A program made the position numbers and the translations under genes. The notes below the pieces were generated by a model. It was not told where the DNA came from. It saw only the letters and a program-made list of their open reading frames with translations, and searched no databases. A stretch of DNA of 64,000 nt from positions 59,775,522 to 59,839,521 of the forward strand of contig NC_133123.1 in assembly GCF_033568475.1 (NCBI RefSeq), read 5' to 3'. Positions 22,642 through 36,500 of this stretch are shown here, piece by piece. The first letter of the stretch is position 1; each line of letters starts with the position of its first letter. This DNA is from Henckelia pumila. Taxonomy: Eukaryota > Streptophyta > Magnoliopsida > Lamiales > Gesneriaceae.

Positions 22642-25049
22642 GGTCCAAATCCACTAAACTCACTTACGATGATTTTAAAATAATTTTTATGATTTTATGC
22701 CATAAATTGTTTAAGTTATGATTTAATGATTATGGTTTCATGATATAATTATTTTATATTTAACGCTTTCGATTAAGTTAATGGTTTCAGGTCGAGTTTG
22801 ATTTTGGAATCATGGGACGAGGCTAACCTACAAACGAGATGATAGAGCGTATTTTTACGAACATTTTAAGTATAATATTGATATGTTTTTGATGCATGAG
22901 TCGGGGGATGGTATTTTTATCAAACGAGTCGGGACGGGTGACTAACTGCATTTTAGAGATGAACACACATTATGTATTGAATGATCATTATCCTATCTAT
23001 CTACCCGGTTCCCCACCCCATTACTTCCCATGTCCCCTTGTTCCCTTGACTCTCTCTTCTTCCCTATCCTCTACACGATTCTTTCCCCTTCTCTCCATTC
23101 TATCATCTTCTCCTTCTTGTTTCTTTATTGAACCTTCACGGTTCTTCAAGAAAGTCACAAGCCAAAGTTCCAAATCTCGTTCTTGGTGTGGTTAGCTCGT
23201 TGCCAAGAATCCGAATCAACTTCGTCTTCATTTCAAGGCAAGTACAAATTTAAAAGATTTTGAAACCCATTCAAGCTATTATGCAATTTGATATGAATTG
23301 TTGTGTGTTGAAATATTTATGCATGATTTTCATGAATTTCAAGAGCATGAAGTTATGATTTTACGAGATCGTGAAGCGCAGGTTGTTCTTGTCAAGTACT
23401 TGAGTTGATTCAAGAGGTTCATGTTCTTTTAAGATTTTAATGTTTTGAAGTTAGTTAAACCATGTTTAATTACAAGAAAATGAGCTTTGATGATTTATGT
23501 AGTTAGGATTTTGATTAAAAGAAGTTTATGTTTGAAGTTTGAAGTGTTGAAATTGTGTTTGGTGGCACCAGATTACCTATACTTGTTATGATTTTGAGGA
23601 TAACAATTAGGGTAGCAATTCAAATGATATGAGGCCAATTCTATTTGAAAGCTAGCTTATTTATCTACAACTTTCATGTTTTGAGTTTTGTCAAAATAAT
23701 TTTAGAAGATTGGTCAAAATCACCCCAAAGTGTGTAGAGTGTTTTGATTTCCCGGCAGTGACACATTTGGGGAGAATGAGCATAACTTTTTACTGCAAAC
23801 TCCAATTGAGGTGAGGTTTTCGGAATTAGAAAGAAAAGCTCCAGAGATACAACTTTCATGTTTACCACTTTTTCAAATTCTGAATTAAAAATAGAGTTTC
23901 AGAGCGAGAACGATGAACTATTTGTGCAGGTCAGGCGCGCCTGCGCCTAGAAGTTGAGCGGCCGCGCCTTTCCTTCGAAATTCATGATTTGTTTATGTTA
24001 TTTTAGGGTCCTAAATTCATGATTATGATCTTCAAAGGCTTATAAAATATATTTAAGAGTTTCTATGCAAAAAATTTCAAGTTTTAAGTCAAGAACGACA
24101 AGAACGACTTACGTGGATCGATTATGCTATGTGATGCATGTAAATGTCTAAGTTTCATTCATGAAACCTATGTTCAATATGAAAGTATGATTTTTATCAT
24201 CTATGACATGCATGAAGTAATGGAGTAAAGTTTTATGTTCATGAAATGAAAGTTATGACGGAATTTACGATGAAACAATGATGTTTCATAATGAATGAAA
24301 TGATATGATGAATGATGTTAAGATGAAGCAGGATATGATATGTTGATGCATGAAAAGATTTTGATGTCTTATGTGTCTTTGTGGTGGCAAACACGGGATT
24401 GGTGCTCCGGTTTGGGCTCCGGAGAGGGCCTTTCCAAACATGGCTCATGAGACAGATAAGTACACGGGACTGGTGCTCCGGGATGAGCTCCGGAGAGGGC
24501 CTTTCCAAAGAACGAATGTTATGAGGCTTAGTGCCATATGCTTGTTGATCAACAAGAAAAGGATGAATGTGCCCATTATGACGGTTGCCACAATTTCGCA
24601 TAATTCGTCACCAAATGATGAGTTTATGTTATGTTATGTTACGTTTAAATGATATTTGAAATCTCACGATTTTTACTGCATATACATGCTGAGTCTTTAG
24701 ACTCACTATACTTGAATGGTGCAGGTAATGAGGATGACATTTATGCATATGTCGACGAGTTTAATGTCGGACATAAAGAAGAGCAAGGAGTCGGACCGGC
24801 GGGCGATGCATGAGTGTGTTATGTGTTGAGTGTGATATGCTATGTCTTGAGCTATTTGCAACTTTATGATGTATTTTAAGGTTGTAAACAAGTTTTATAA
24901 ATTTTAAGGTTTGGATTTGGATTGTAAACTATTCTGAAATGTTTTAAGTAAGGTTTGATGTATGCATACATCTTTCAAAAAATTTATTTTCCGCGTTATT
25001 GTAAGGTTATGTTAGTTTTGTAACATCTTCATCGGTTGAGGGTGTTATA
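22637..25049 (+). repeat. Gypsy-A 3' LTR (2413 bp)
   Basis: Twin of 15491-17902, with the duplicated segment at 24391-24509. It ends GGTGTTATA instead of GGTGTTACA. Substitutions relative to the 5' LTR are scattered, so the insertion is not brand new. Confidence 0.95.
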
Positions 25050-25054
25050 GTCAG

Positions 25055-26220
25055 ACATACCTGTCCCCGCCGTCGCGGTACTCTCAGTGACAGACTATCG
25101 AGTATAGAGCTGAGCAGCTCTATAATCAGGTATAACAAGGTATAGGCTCAACCTGTATGTGCACATGATATATGAATATATAAAACGATAAAACATACAT
25201 CATGCCACATAATAATGCCAAATAAATGCAACATATAAACATGTATACTCGCTGGCAATCTCAGTCAATGTATATGTACCTAACACCGAAGTCTGAACTA
25301 AGCTGGAAAAAGACAACCCCTAGCTGTCCTAGGTCAACTCCCGACCCGACCTGGTCTCAAGCCCGACCCAACCTGGCCTCTTGGTCCGACCCCGAGCTCT
25401 TCCTTCCCGAACTATTCCTTCCCGAATTCCCAAGCTACTCTTTCCCGAGCTCCCGAGCTACTCTTTTCTGGGCAAAGATATGAAGTGAGATGGAAGTGAT
25501 GTGAAAAATAACTGAATCCCCAGCTCCTATTTATAGACAAATATTTGGGGTGATTGGGATTCTTGAGCTGACGTCGAGACGTCCGAGCTCCTATAAGCAC
25601 GCCACATATCAGATGCTTGAGCTGAGTCACTACCATTATTAACAGCTCATGCTTAGGCAACAACTGTCATTCATGCAAGCGTCCACACACCTGCCTGCCT
25701 GTCCTGGAGGGTTCAGGCTTATACATTCTCTGATTTTGATTAAGTGTTCATTCCCAACCTGAACACAATGTGCCCTTCCCTTGATCGAACACTACCTTGG
25801 CCTTGCACTTTACTTTTCTGAGCACCCTAGTACCCGACCCGAGCCATGCTTTTCCTTGACCGAGCCCCTCGTGTTCGAACCCTCCCTTGTTTCACCATGA
25901 CCGACCCGAGCCCCAAGGAAACATCCGAGCTCAAACCAAGCTCCATGCCTAAGCTAAATCCACCTCCACGCCCGAGCCCTAGCTCAATGCCCGAGCCCTA
26001 GTGCCATGCCCGAACCCTAGCCAAAGCCACACACACGGCCAATCATGATGCTCAACCATGTCCGACCCGAGCCACTCATGACCGACCCGAGCCCATGGTC
26101 AAATCCATCAAACCCTAGCTCATTCTCATACCATGTGTTCTTGATCTTGACTTGTTTAATTAGTAACCCTTAATCATGTTTAACATATTATTATTTTAAA
26201 ATGAAATCTGGGTTACTACA
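25055..26220 (-). repeat. Gypsy-B 3' LTR, promoter-bearing part
   Basis: Continues the LTR after Gypsy-A and ends GGTTACTACA at 26220; homologous to 40955-41916. On the minus strand the U3 start (26220 downward) carries many GGCTCGGG / CGGGTCGG motifs, for example the three GCCCGAGCCCTAG-type units at 25970-26020. A TATA box follows at 25526-25535. Nothing here looks protein-coding. Confidence 0.88.
25526..25535 (-). promoter_or_regulatory. TATA box of Gypsy-B LTR
   Basis: The minus strand reads TATAAATAGG, about 685 bp into the LTR and downstream of the GGCTCGGG-rich segment. The other LTR has the same box at 41221-41230. This fits the promoter of a retrotransposon LTR. Confidence 0.65.
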
Positions 26221-26234
26221 TTCTCCCCACCTTT
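26221..26234 (-). promoter_or_regulatory. Polypurine tract of Gypsy-B
   Basis: Read on the minus strand, AAAGGTGGGGAGAA directly before the LTR start TGTAGTAACCC. It marks the 3' end of the internal region. Confidence 0.85.
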
Positions 26235-26340
26235 AGATATTTCGTCCGTCAAATAAAATCTAAAGACAAATTAAGATAACAATATGAAACAGAAAACCAT
26301 GTTTTATTACAACAACGGTAATTACATCTTTACATGGTAA

Positions 26341-29300
26341 TTAAAAGTACAAAGCAAACAACTCAGGATATTCTGCTCGCATATGGCTCTCGGTTTCCCA
26401 AGTTGCTTCCTCAACGCCTCGGTGCTGCCACTGTACCATCACAAGTGGTATAGTCTTGTTTCGAAGAACTTTCTCCTTCCTGTCTAGAATACGGAGTGGT
26501 CGTTCAACATATGATAGATCTGGCTCTAGATGAACTTTAGAAAACTGAATCACATGTGATTCATCAGCTATGTACTGTCGAAGTAATGACACATGAAAAA
26601 CATTATGTATACTGGAAAGAGATGGCGGTAACGCCAAACGGTAAGCAACATCTCCAATCTTCTCCAGTATCTGGAAAGATCCAATGAAACGAGGTGACAA
26701 CTTGCCTTTCATACCGAATCTCATCACCTTCCTGAAAGGTGATACTCGCAAGAACACATATTTACCAGGCTCAAACTGCAATGGCCTGCGATGAATATTA
26801 GCATAACTGGCTTGTCTATCTTGAGTAGTTTTGATCCTCCGTTTAATCAAATCTACCTTGTCTACAATCTGTTGCACCAACTCAGGACCCTCGACTTGTC
26901 GTTCTCCGACTTCATCCCAGAATAACGGAGTACGACACCGTCGACCATACAATGCCTCGAAAGGTGCCATATCAATACTACGATGATAACTGTTATTGTA
27001 ATCAAATTCGATCAAAAGTAACTGATCCTGCCAAGATAAACCAAAGTCCATGACAGAAGAACGTAGCATATCCTCCAACGTACGAATCGTCCACTCTGAC
27101 AGCCCGTCAGTCTCTGGATGATATGCAGTGCTCAAACTCAGAGTGGTACCCAATGCCTGCTGAAAACTACCCCAAAAACGTGAGGTAAATCGCGGGTCTC
27201 TATTACTGACTATGCTCACTGGAATCCCATGTAATCACACTATCTCCTGGATGTATAAGCGTGCCATGCGATCATAAGAATACTCCCGGTTGTAAGGAAT
27301 GAAATGTGCTGATTTCGTCAAACGGTCAAGAAAGACCCAGATAGCATCACACTGACGTGAAGTCATAGGCAAGGGGTAACAAAATCCATAGTCACGTGCT
27401 CCCACTTCCATTCGGGAATCTCAAGATTCTGCAGTAATCCACCTGGTCGTCGATGTTCAGGCTTGACCTGTTGACAAACCAAACATCTTGAAACAAATTG
27501 ATATACACTTCGTTTCATTCCTTTTCACCAGAATCTAGTTCGCAAGTCCTTATACATTTTCATATTTCCAGGATGAACAGATAATCGACTCCTGTGAGCT
27601 TGAGAAAGAATATCATTCCTGAGCTCCGCAACATCAGGCACAACCACTCGATTTGCTAAGCATAATAAACCATCTGCCTGATAATGGAATCCAGATGTAT
27701 TAACTTCATTGGCTAGACGTGCCAAACGCTGAGTCTTAACATCAGATATCTGAGCATCTCTGATCCGAGAATACAATGCTGGCTCAGATAGAATAGTATA
27801 CAATCGAATTCCATTTCTCCCTTTCTTGTGCTTGAGCGTAAAACTCAATGAACAACACTCTTGAATCATATGAGATACTTCACTAGTCTGAAGTGCAGAA
27901 AATCTCACCTGCCGACTCAAGGCATCAGTAGTAAGATTAGCAGAACCTAGATGATATTTGATTTCACAATCATAATCCTTCAGAAGATCCATCCAGCGTC
28001 TCTGTCGCATATTCAACTCTGCCTGAGTGAATAAATACTTCAAACTCTTGTGATCCATGAATATCTCAAATTTCTCGCCATAAAGATAATGTATCCAAAT
28101 CTTGATAGCAAAATACAATGGCAACTAACTCGAGATCATTACCTGGATTATTATTCTCATGTGTCTTCAACTGTCGAGAAGCATAGGCAATAACATGTCC
28201 ATGCTATGTCAGAACACATCCTAACCCCTGACCAGAGGCATCAGTATAGACAACATAACCTCCTGATCCAGAAGGTAGAGCTAGCACAGGTGCAGTAGTA
28301 AGATGTCTACGCAGCTCGTGAAATGACTCCTCACAATACGAGGACCAAATGAAGGCAACATCTTTCCGTTTAAGCTGTGTCAAAGGTCTAGCCAACTGTG
28401 AAAAATTCTCGATGAACCGACGGTAATAACCTGTTAGACCCAAAAAACTACGAATCTCAGCAACCGTCGTCGGACGAGACCAGTTCAGCACTACCTCTAT
28501 CTTACTTGGATCAACAGATATTCCTTCACTAGAAATCACATGACCTAGAAACACTACCCGATCAAGCCAGAATTCACACTTGCTCAATTTCGCATACAGC
28601 TTCTTATCTCGTAAAATCTGTAAAATAATTCTCAGATGTTGTGCATGCTCATCATTGTCATGAGAATAGACAAGAATATTATCAATGAAGACGATGACAA
28701 ATCTATCCAGATATTCTCGAAATATCTGATTCATTAGATTCATAAAGACTGCCGGTGCATTCGTCAAACCAAATGGCATAACCAAAAATTCATAATGCCC
28801 GTATCTGGTCCTAAAAGCAGTCGTAGAAATATCTGAGTTTTGTACCCGCATCTGGTGGTATCCCGATCTCAGATCTATCTTGGAGTAAACAGAAGTACCC
28901 TGTAATTGATAGAACAAATCATGAATTCGTGGCAAAGGATACTTATTATTGATGGTAACACGATTCAGCTGCCTGTAATCAATACATAATCGCATCGATC
29001 CATCCTTCTTCTTGACAAACAAAACAGGTGCTCCCCACGGAGAAACACTCGGACAAATATATCCCTTATCAAGCAGATCCTGCAACTGCTGTTTCAATTC
29101 CCTCATCTTTGACGGTGCTAGACGATAAGGTGCTCGAGATATAGGCGTAGTTCCTGGTACTAGATAAATACCAAATTCCACCTCTCGAACCGGAGGAAAA
29201 TCAGGAATCTCATCAGGGAATACATCAGAAAACTTGCTGACAACCGGTAACTGATCGATACCCGGACTACTTGTGGAAATATCAACTGCATAAATGAGGT

Positions 29301-30804
29301 AGCCCTCCCCACCTGACTCCAAGACATGACATGCCTTCAGAGCCGATACAAGTGGCATCGGAGGTTGCGCACCCTCACCATAAAAGTACCAGCTATCACC
29401 CTCATCCGGATGAAACTGTACCAGACGCTGATAACAATCCACAGTAGCGTGATGCAAAGTCAGCATATATATTCCCAAAATACAATCAAAATCGGTCATC
29501 GCTAATATCATCAGATTAGCCGATAACACATTAACCTCAAACTCTAGAAGGAAACCCATCACTAGACGCTTAGTTACTACCTCCTGCTCCAGCGGAGTAG
29601 ATACAACTAAATCCATATCTAATGATACATAAGGTAATCTATGTCTCTTAACAAAATGACTAGAAATAAAGGAATGCGATGCTCCAGTATCAATTAAGAC
29701 AAGTGCAGGAATACCACATAACAGAAAGGTACCTGCCAACATGCGATCGCTTCCCTCCATAGCCTGCTCCTGAGAAAGAGCAAATACCTACCCTTGAGTC
29801 TGTGGACGGTAACCAGAAGAACTCTGTGGTTCTGGCTGCTGACGTGAAAAAGTAGAAGTCTGAGATCCAACCTGTGATCCCGATCCACTAGAAGAACTCA
29901 TACGCTGAGGACAATCTCTCCGCAGATGTTCCTGCTCACCACAAATATAACAAGCACCAGTAGCCTTCCGACACGAATTCTCAGGATGCTTCCCACCACA
30001 GTGACTGCAAAATTCCTCCTTCTTCTTCTTCTTTCCAAAACGGAAAGTACCTCGTGAACCACGAGAACCAGACGAAGTAGTAGTAGTAGAAGAAGACATA
30101 GGTCCAAATTGCACAAAAGATTGAGCCCTAGGCCCAAGAGATCCACTAGGCTGTCCTGGCATCATCAACAGTGCCCGCCTATTGCTGTTCTCCACTTGAC
30201 GACAACGGTTCACCAAAGTCTCATAAGATGTCGGATTATCACATACGACAACTTGTGAGTAGATATCTTGATTCAAGCCTTGCAGAAAGATATCATACTT
30301 GGACACGTCACTGTCATTGATATGAGGACTAAAAGATAGCAGATCAAGAAATCGTTGCTGATATTGATCAATAGTCATTGATCATTGCCTCAGAGTCAGC
30401 AACTCCATAGATCGTGCCTGTCGAACAGCTGGAGGAAAATACAGTTTCTGAAACTGCTGACAGAAATCCCCCCAAGTCACCTGTCCTCTCTCAGTACGTG
30501 CCTGAGTAGCTTTGGCATCCCACCATAAGTGTTCTCTATCTTCTAGAACAAATTATAGAACTTCCAGCTTCTGCTCCTCAGTGCACTCGAAAGCTCGAAA
30601 ACCACTCTCGAGTTTAGACATCCAACCTCTTGCCTGTTCAAGATTCTCGCCTCCCACCAAGGGTTTCGGTCCTACTTGCATGAACTTATTGATAGAGTAA
30701 TGACGTCTACCCTCATGAGGACGATGTCGATCATCCTGATGGTGATGGTGACGATGATGATGACCACCTCCCTGGCCAACACTACCGTGACTCTCGTCAG
30801 CCAT
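26341..30804 (-). pseudogene. Gypsy-B gag-pol polyprotein, multiply broken
   Basis: Minus-strand frame from ATG 30804 (MADESHGSVG, then a His-rich stretch) to a stop at 26341. Order: Gag; zinc knuckle CYICGEQEHLRRDC (about 29.95 kb); protease [11 protein letters not shown] (about 29.7 kb); RT; RNase H ([18 protein letters not shown]); integrase with zinc end ([13 protein letters not shown]) and core (SNRDPRFTS, TDGLSEW); chromodomain-like tail (EEATWETESHM). Stops interrupt it at 30553, 30382, 29788, 28204, 27525 and 27235. One-base frameshifts lie near 28110 and 27370, and cancel. The RT catalytic FIDD is FIDN (codon 28678-28680). The translation continues in frame on both sides of each stop, so the gene order is certain; it is non-functional. 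Confidence 0.93.
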
Positions 30805-30897
30805 ATCCTGAAAAGAATTGCACATTAAAATCCCAAATGCGCAATAATTACTTAAGACTAGAGTAAATCCCAAGTACTAATTCCCAAAATCTATGCA

Positions 30898-30910
30898 TGC
30901 TCTGATACCA
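30898..30910 (-). promoter_or_regulatory. Primer-binding site of Gypsy-B (tRNA-iMet)
   Basis: The minus strand reads TGGTATCAGAGCA, four bases after the 5' LTR end (30915 on the plus strand). It complements initiator tRNA-Met. Confidence 0.9.
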
Positions 30911-30914
30911 AAAA

Positions 30915-31621
30915 TGTAGTGACCTTGCATGAAATCACCTACTAACTAGCAACTAATAGTATGCATTAAACTTAATACAGCAAAATTCTTAAACAGAGTA
31001 AAAACGTGCGGAAATATAATCTATACATTACATAACAGCTTAGTAAAACATATTGAAGCTTAGATCTGTAGTGATACAACCATATTGAAATGCTTAAAAT
31101 AAACTGTCTAAAACATTTATACAGCTAAACAAATCATGCTGTATAAAATCCCCTGAAAAGCTCTGGCTCCCTAATCCTGCCTCGAGCTACCGGCTCCATC
31201 CATCCTGTGACCTGCCCCGTGGAATGGGTGTCCAAGATAACAACTAGGACGTGAGCGCTAATGCCTAGTACATAAACATGAGTAAACATATGTATATGAT
31301 GCATGCAACATGATGACTGGTAAAGGGTCATCCGAAAAGTCATGCTCAGTACCGGCGCCACATGAGTGCTGCCACCGCACGGATCAACCTCTGGGTGCAA
31401 CCACACTCGTCTAATACACCAGAGTAGTCAGACATACTTGTTCCCGCCGTCGCGGTACTATCAGTGACAGACTATCGAGTATAGAGCTGAGCGGCTCTAT
31501 AATAAGGTATAACAAGGTATAGGCTCAACATATATGTGCACATGATATATGAATATATAAAACGATAAAACATACATCATGCCACATAATAATGCCAAAT
31601 AAATGCAACATATAAACATGT
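30915..31621 (-). repeat. Gypsy-B 5' LTR, proximal part
   Basis: Starts TGTAGTGACCTTGCATG and matches 14974-15490 and 25055-25245. It is cut after catgt (31617-31621) by Copia-2. Confidence 0.9.
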
Positions 31622-33497
31622 TGTTGGAAATCGGTGTTCAGATCAATTAGAATTGATACACGGTGCAGCGGAAGTTTAAAAATTTTATTTTATTAATATG
31701 GAACGATTCCATATCTGGGTATCAAAACTTTTACGATTAAATTTGTGTAAGTAAAATAAATAATCACAATTAAATATTTTACCTTAAAATCTCGAAGCGA
31801 GATTATGGACACCAACAGAATTTAATCTGCTCTTGTTGTATTTTCCAAGAACTGATGAACGAACGTTTCTTCAATCAGGTCCACGAATAGAAAACAAAAC
31901 CCTCTGATTGACTGCACTAGAAATCAATCAGAAGTTTGCGTAGAGAATAAACAGATATGATCTGTTAATTCAGATTGTAATTTTTCATAAAAATCACAAG
32001 CCGAATTTTCTCCGAAAGGGACAGAGGATTTCGAAAATCCTCTTGAAATATTTTGTAGTGTTTTCGAAAATTCTAATAATGAATTGCATACAATTTTTGA
32101 ACACTGCACATATATTTATAGATAATTTCTAGTTATAATTGTATCAGGACTCTAACTCCTTAAAGCCCACAATCCATAACTTAAGCCCAACAAGCCAAGC
32201 CTGTTGTTATAGAAATTAATATAAAATTCATCGTGACTCCGATTGATAAACTGATTTCACCAATATGCACAGAAACCATTTCTGCATCTTTTAGAGTCAA
32301 GATAATTTTTCTGAATCCGAATTCAGTGATTTCCAAAAATGTTCATCCCTATGTCATTTTAGGAAATCTCACTCCCTTTAGTTAAGAAGTCCAACTTCTT
32401 TTTCATTAAATTTAACTCTTTAAATTTAACTATCTCTACGGGGTTTTAGTAATCCATTACTTGTGTAACCCTCAATGGTTCAGGAATACAGCTAGCCGTG
32501 GGCTCACAACTCCTTGTGACTCGGAACAACAATTTCCGACTTACCCATCGAATCATGGTAAGAGCGTCTAGCAACATCGCCCCATGATTCCCTAGGTATT
32601 ACTGATAGTGCCTGCAAGAACCAGTATATTATGGTTAGCGTACAGTACGGTCCCTTCATCCAAATATCCCGATCGAATCAACAACCATTGGTATATCGAG
32701 AGTCGTTCGAGATTCGATAACTATGCATAACATCTTGGAGATCTATTAGTGACATCGCATGTGTTACTAGGATAACCTATTAACCTAAAACACATCATGT
32801 ACTCTGGCCAGAGATTCGTCACACTAATATCTCCTCAGATCGCATAGGATATCCACACTCGCAAGTATGTGGTGAATCCTTGACAACAAAGCATCGACTC
32901 CTATATGTGTCGTAACTGTACCCAATCCCGACACCTGATGACCCCAATAGAGTCGGTAAATGAGTCAAAGTAGAGTACTAGCATATAGAGTCTCAATGAT
33001 GTTTCAAATAATAAGGACTAATGGTGTACAACCAAAACCGCGGACTTTATCCACTCGATAAGTGATAACCACTTGGAAAGTCCGAATAGGATAGTTCGAT
33101 CATTCATCATATGAATATCCATTTGCATGCTTTGAACATCTCTATGTTCCATACCAATGAAACGTGGTACTCGGCATCGCAAATGCTAGTCTCAATCTCG
33201 AGCGATCCTTATCCTTATTTGCGGACGGCTCAATTGACTAGGAACAGTTTAAATATACAGTGACTATAAGATGTGTTTCATGATAGCCATCCCCATGTGC
33301 TACCACATCTTACATACACTATAGTATATTCAATGTCTTTATCAAAACAACAATAGTATATCATAATATAACAATATGAAGAAAGATAAAGTCAATGCCA
33401 TTATAAAAGTGTAAATTATATTAAACAAAAGATTGTTTTACATAGAGTCATAAAAGCCCTTAGCCACAAGTTGGCTAACCGGGCACCCACTCTTTCA
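31622..33497 (-). repeat. Copia-2 3' LTR (1876 bp)
   Basis: Twin of 39073-40949. A TATA box (minus strand TATAAATATA) lies at 32111-32120. The right end abuts the purine tract. Confidence 0.94.
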
Positions 33498-33511
33498 ATC
33501 TCCCACTTGCC
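33498..33511 (-). promoter_or_regulatory. Polypurine tract of Copia-2
   Basis: The minus strand reads GGCAAGTGGGAGAT and falls between the polyprotein stop and the LTR with no spare bases. The same 14-base arrangement occurs in Copia-3 (58778-58791) and Copia-4 (61475-61488). Confidence 0.9.
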
Positions 33512-36500
33512 CTAAAGCCAACTAGTCATACTACGTAATCCCATTGCTTCGCGATGTTTGTCAAACAATGGTCCTGGCAAGGGCTTAGTAAGCGGATCAG
33601 CGATATTGTCTGTAGAGGCCACTCTCTCGACACTGATGTCTCCTCTTTCCACAATCTCCCGGATGATGTTGTATTTCCTCAGTACGTGTTTGGACTTCTG
33701 ATGAGACCTTGGCTCTTTTGCCTGAGCAACGGCACCCGTGTTGTCACAGTACACCGGGACTGGACCAACAGCTTCAGGAATTACACCCAAATCTTGGATG
33801 AATTTCCTTATCCAAACCGCCTCTTTAGCAGCAGCTGATGCTGCAATGTATTCTGCCTCAGTGGTGGAATCCGATGTGGTGTCCTGCTTGGAACTCTTCC
33901 AAGAGACAGCACCGCCATTGAGCACGAATACAAATCCAGAGGTTGATTTCGAGTCATCCATGTCACATTGGAAGCTAGAGTCGGTATAGCCTTCCAACTT
34001 CAATTCTCTCCCTCCATAAACCATGAACAAATTCTTAGTCCTTCGCAAGTACTTAAGAATATCCTTCACGGCTTTCCAATGCATTTGACCGGGATTGGCT
34101 TGGTATCTGCTCGCGACGCTTAGAGCATATGCCACATCCGGTCTGGTAGATATCATCCCATACATGATACTACCTATGGCTGACGCATATGGCACGTGTG
34201 TAATCTTCTCTATCTCTTCGTCAGTCTTGGGACACATAGACTTGGATAGAGAAACTCCATGACACATAGGTAGATGTCCTCTCTTGGACTCATCCATAGA
34301 AAACCTTTTCAATATGGTGTCGATGTAGGTTGATTGAGTGAGTCCTATCATTCTTTTAGATCTATCTCTATAGATCTGAATTCCTAGAATATAGGATGTC
34401 TCACCTAAATCCTTCATCGAGAATCTACCTGATAACCATATCTTTGTTGACTGCAACATCCCTACATCATTCCCCATGAGTAGGATGTCATCAACATAAA
34501 GTATTAAGAATGTTACCGCATTCTTAACTACTTTCTTGTACACGCATGGTTCCTCCGGGTTCTTGATGAAACCAAAATCCTTTATTGTTTCATCAAATTT
34601 CTGGTTCCAACTTCTTGATGCTTGTTTGAGACCATAGATTGATCTCTGAAGCTTGCATACCTTATGCTCGCTTCCCATGGATGTGTATCCCTCAGGCTGC
34701 ATCATATAGATCTCTTCCTTAATGTTTCCATTAAGAAAAGCAGTTTTTACATCCATTTGCCATATCTCATAGTCATACCATGCTGCTATGGCAATAAGGA
34801 TTCTTATGGACTTGAACATTGCGACTGGTGAAAAGGTTTCATCATAGTCAACTCTTTGTCTTTGAGTATAACCTTTTGCCACCAATCGTGCCTTGTAGGT
34901 CAATACCTTTCCGTCAGGCCCAAGCTTTCTCTTGTAGATCCATTTGCACCCTATTGGAACAATTCCATCGGGAGGATCTACTAAAGATCAAACTTGGTTA
35001 GTATGCATCGAGTCTATTTCCGATTGCATAGCTTCAAGCCATAAATTTGAATCCGCATCAGAAATCGCTTCCTTGAAGTTTCTTGGATCACATCCAATGT
35101 CGGGTTCACTTTGATCCCCTTCAAGAAGAAGACCATATCTAATAGGAGGCCTAGAAGTTCTCTCGGATCTCCTAGTAATAGGCGTGTCTTGTGATGATTC
35201 TTGAGGTGTAGGATCACTATTTTGTATCTCGGATTCTTCTCGAATCTCTTCGAGTTCCATCATCTTGCCTTTCTTATCCAATAAGAACTCCTTCTCCAAG
35301 AAGGTGGCATTCCTTGAAACAAACACTTTTGTTTTAGCAGGATGATAAAAATAATATCCGATTGAATTCTTCGAATACCCTACAAAATAACATAAGGTGG
35401 ATCGACTATCCAACTTATCTCCCACTGTCTGCTTCACGTAAGCAGGACATCCCCAAATCCTCAAGTACGAATACTTAGGAGCTTTGCCATTCCATAACTC
35501 GTATGGTGTTTTATTTACTGCTTTAGTGTGGGCGTTGTTTAACAACAATACCGCCGTTTCAAGTGCGTAGCCCCAAAACGAAGGTGGGAGCTCAGTGAAG
35601 CTCATCATGGATCAAACCATGTCCAACAAAGTTCGATTGCAACGCTCCGAAACACCATTAAGCTGAGGTGTCATAGGAGGAGTTCACTGAGAGAGAATCT
35701 CATTCTCTTTTAGATAGTCCAAAAACTCGGTACTTAAGTATTCTCCACCTCGATCCGATTGAAGTGCCTTAATACTTTTACCTAGTTTGTTTTCTACTTC
35801 AGCCTTGAATTCTTTGAACCTTTCAAATGCTTCAGACTTATATTTCATTAAATATAAATACCCATACCTAGAATGATCATCAGTAAAGGTAATGAAGTAG
35901 GTGTTGCCACATTTAGTACCAATCCTAAATGGACCGCAAACATCTGTATGGATCAAATCCAACAGATTTTGACTACGCTCAGGTTTCCCATTGAAAGGAG
36001 ATTTAGTCATTTTTCCCTTTAGGCAGGACTCACAAGTAGGTAGAGAGTTAATATCAGACATATCAAACATGCCCTCTCCCACTAGCTTGTTCATCCTCCT
36101 TGAGGAAATATGACCTAGCCTAGCATGCCAAAGGTTTGCCGGGTTTTGACTATCGTCCTTCCTTTTAATTGTTGTTACCGGTTTATCAACATAATTAATT
36201 GGAACGTCTTTTAATTTTAAGCTATATAGATCGTTTTCAAGTTGTCCATTTCCAATCAAACATTCATTCTTGTAAATATTGCAAATCTCATTCACAAAAT
36301 TGCAAGAAAAACCATCTCTATCAAGCATAGAAATAGATATAATGTTTTTGACCAAATCCGGAACATATAAAACATCTCTAAAAAATAACTTAAAATTGTT
36401 CTGCAAAACTAAATAAATGTCTCCTATAGCTTTGGCTTCGACTCTAAAACCATTCCCGAGCCTTAGCTGGGTCTCACCCATCCTTAGCTTACGACTTCTT

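Larger units (their letters stand above)
15491..25049 (+). mobile_element. Gypsy-A: complete Ty3/gypsy chromovirus-like element (9.56 kb)
   Basis: Two LTRs of about 2.41 kb (15491-17902 and 22637-25049) enclose a primer-binding site, one long gag-pol frame with four stop codons, and a purine tract. The 5-bp target duplication gtcag flanks it exactly (15486-15490 and 25050-25054), inside the left LTR of Gypsy-B. The uninterrupted target is seen at 31425-31440. The last dinucleotide of the 3' LTR is TA instead of CA, a C-to-T change. The structure is complete but the proteins are not. Confidence 0.95.
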
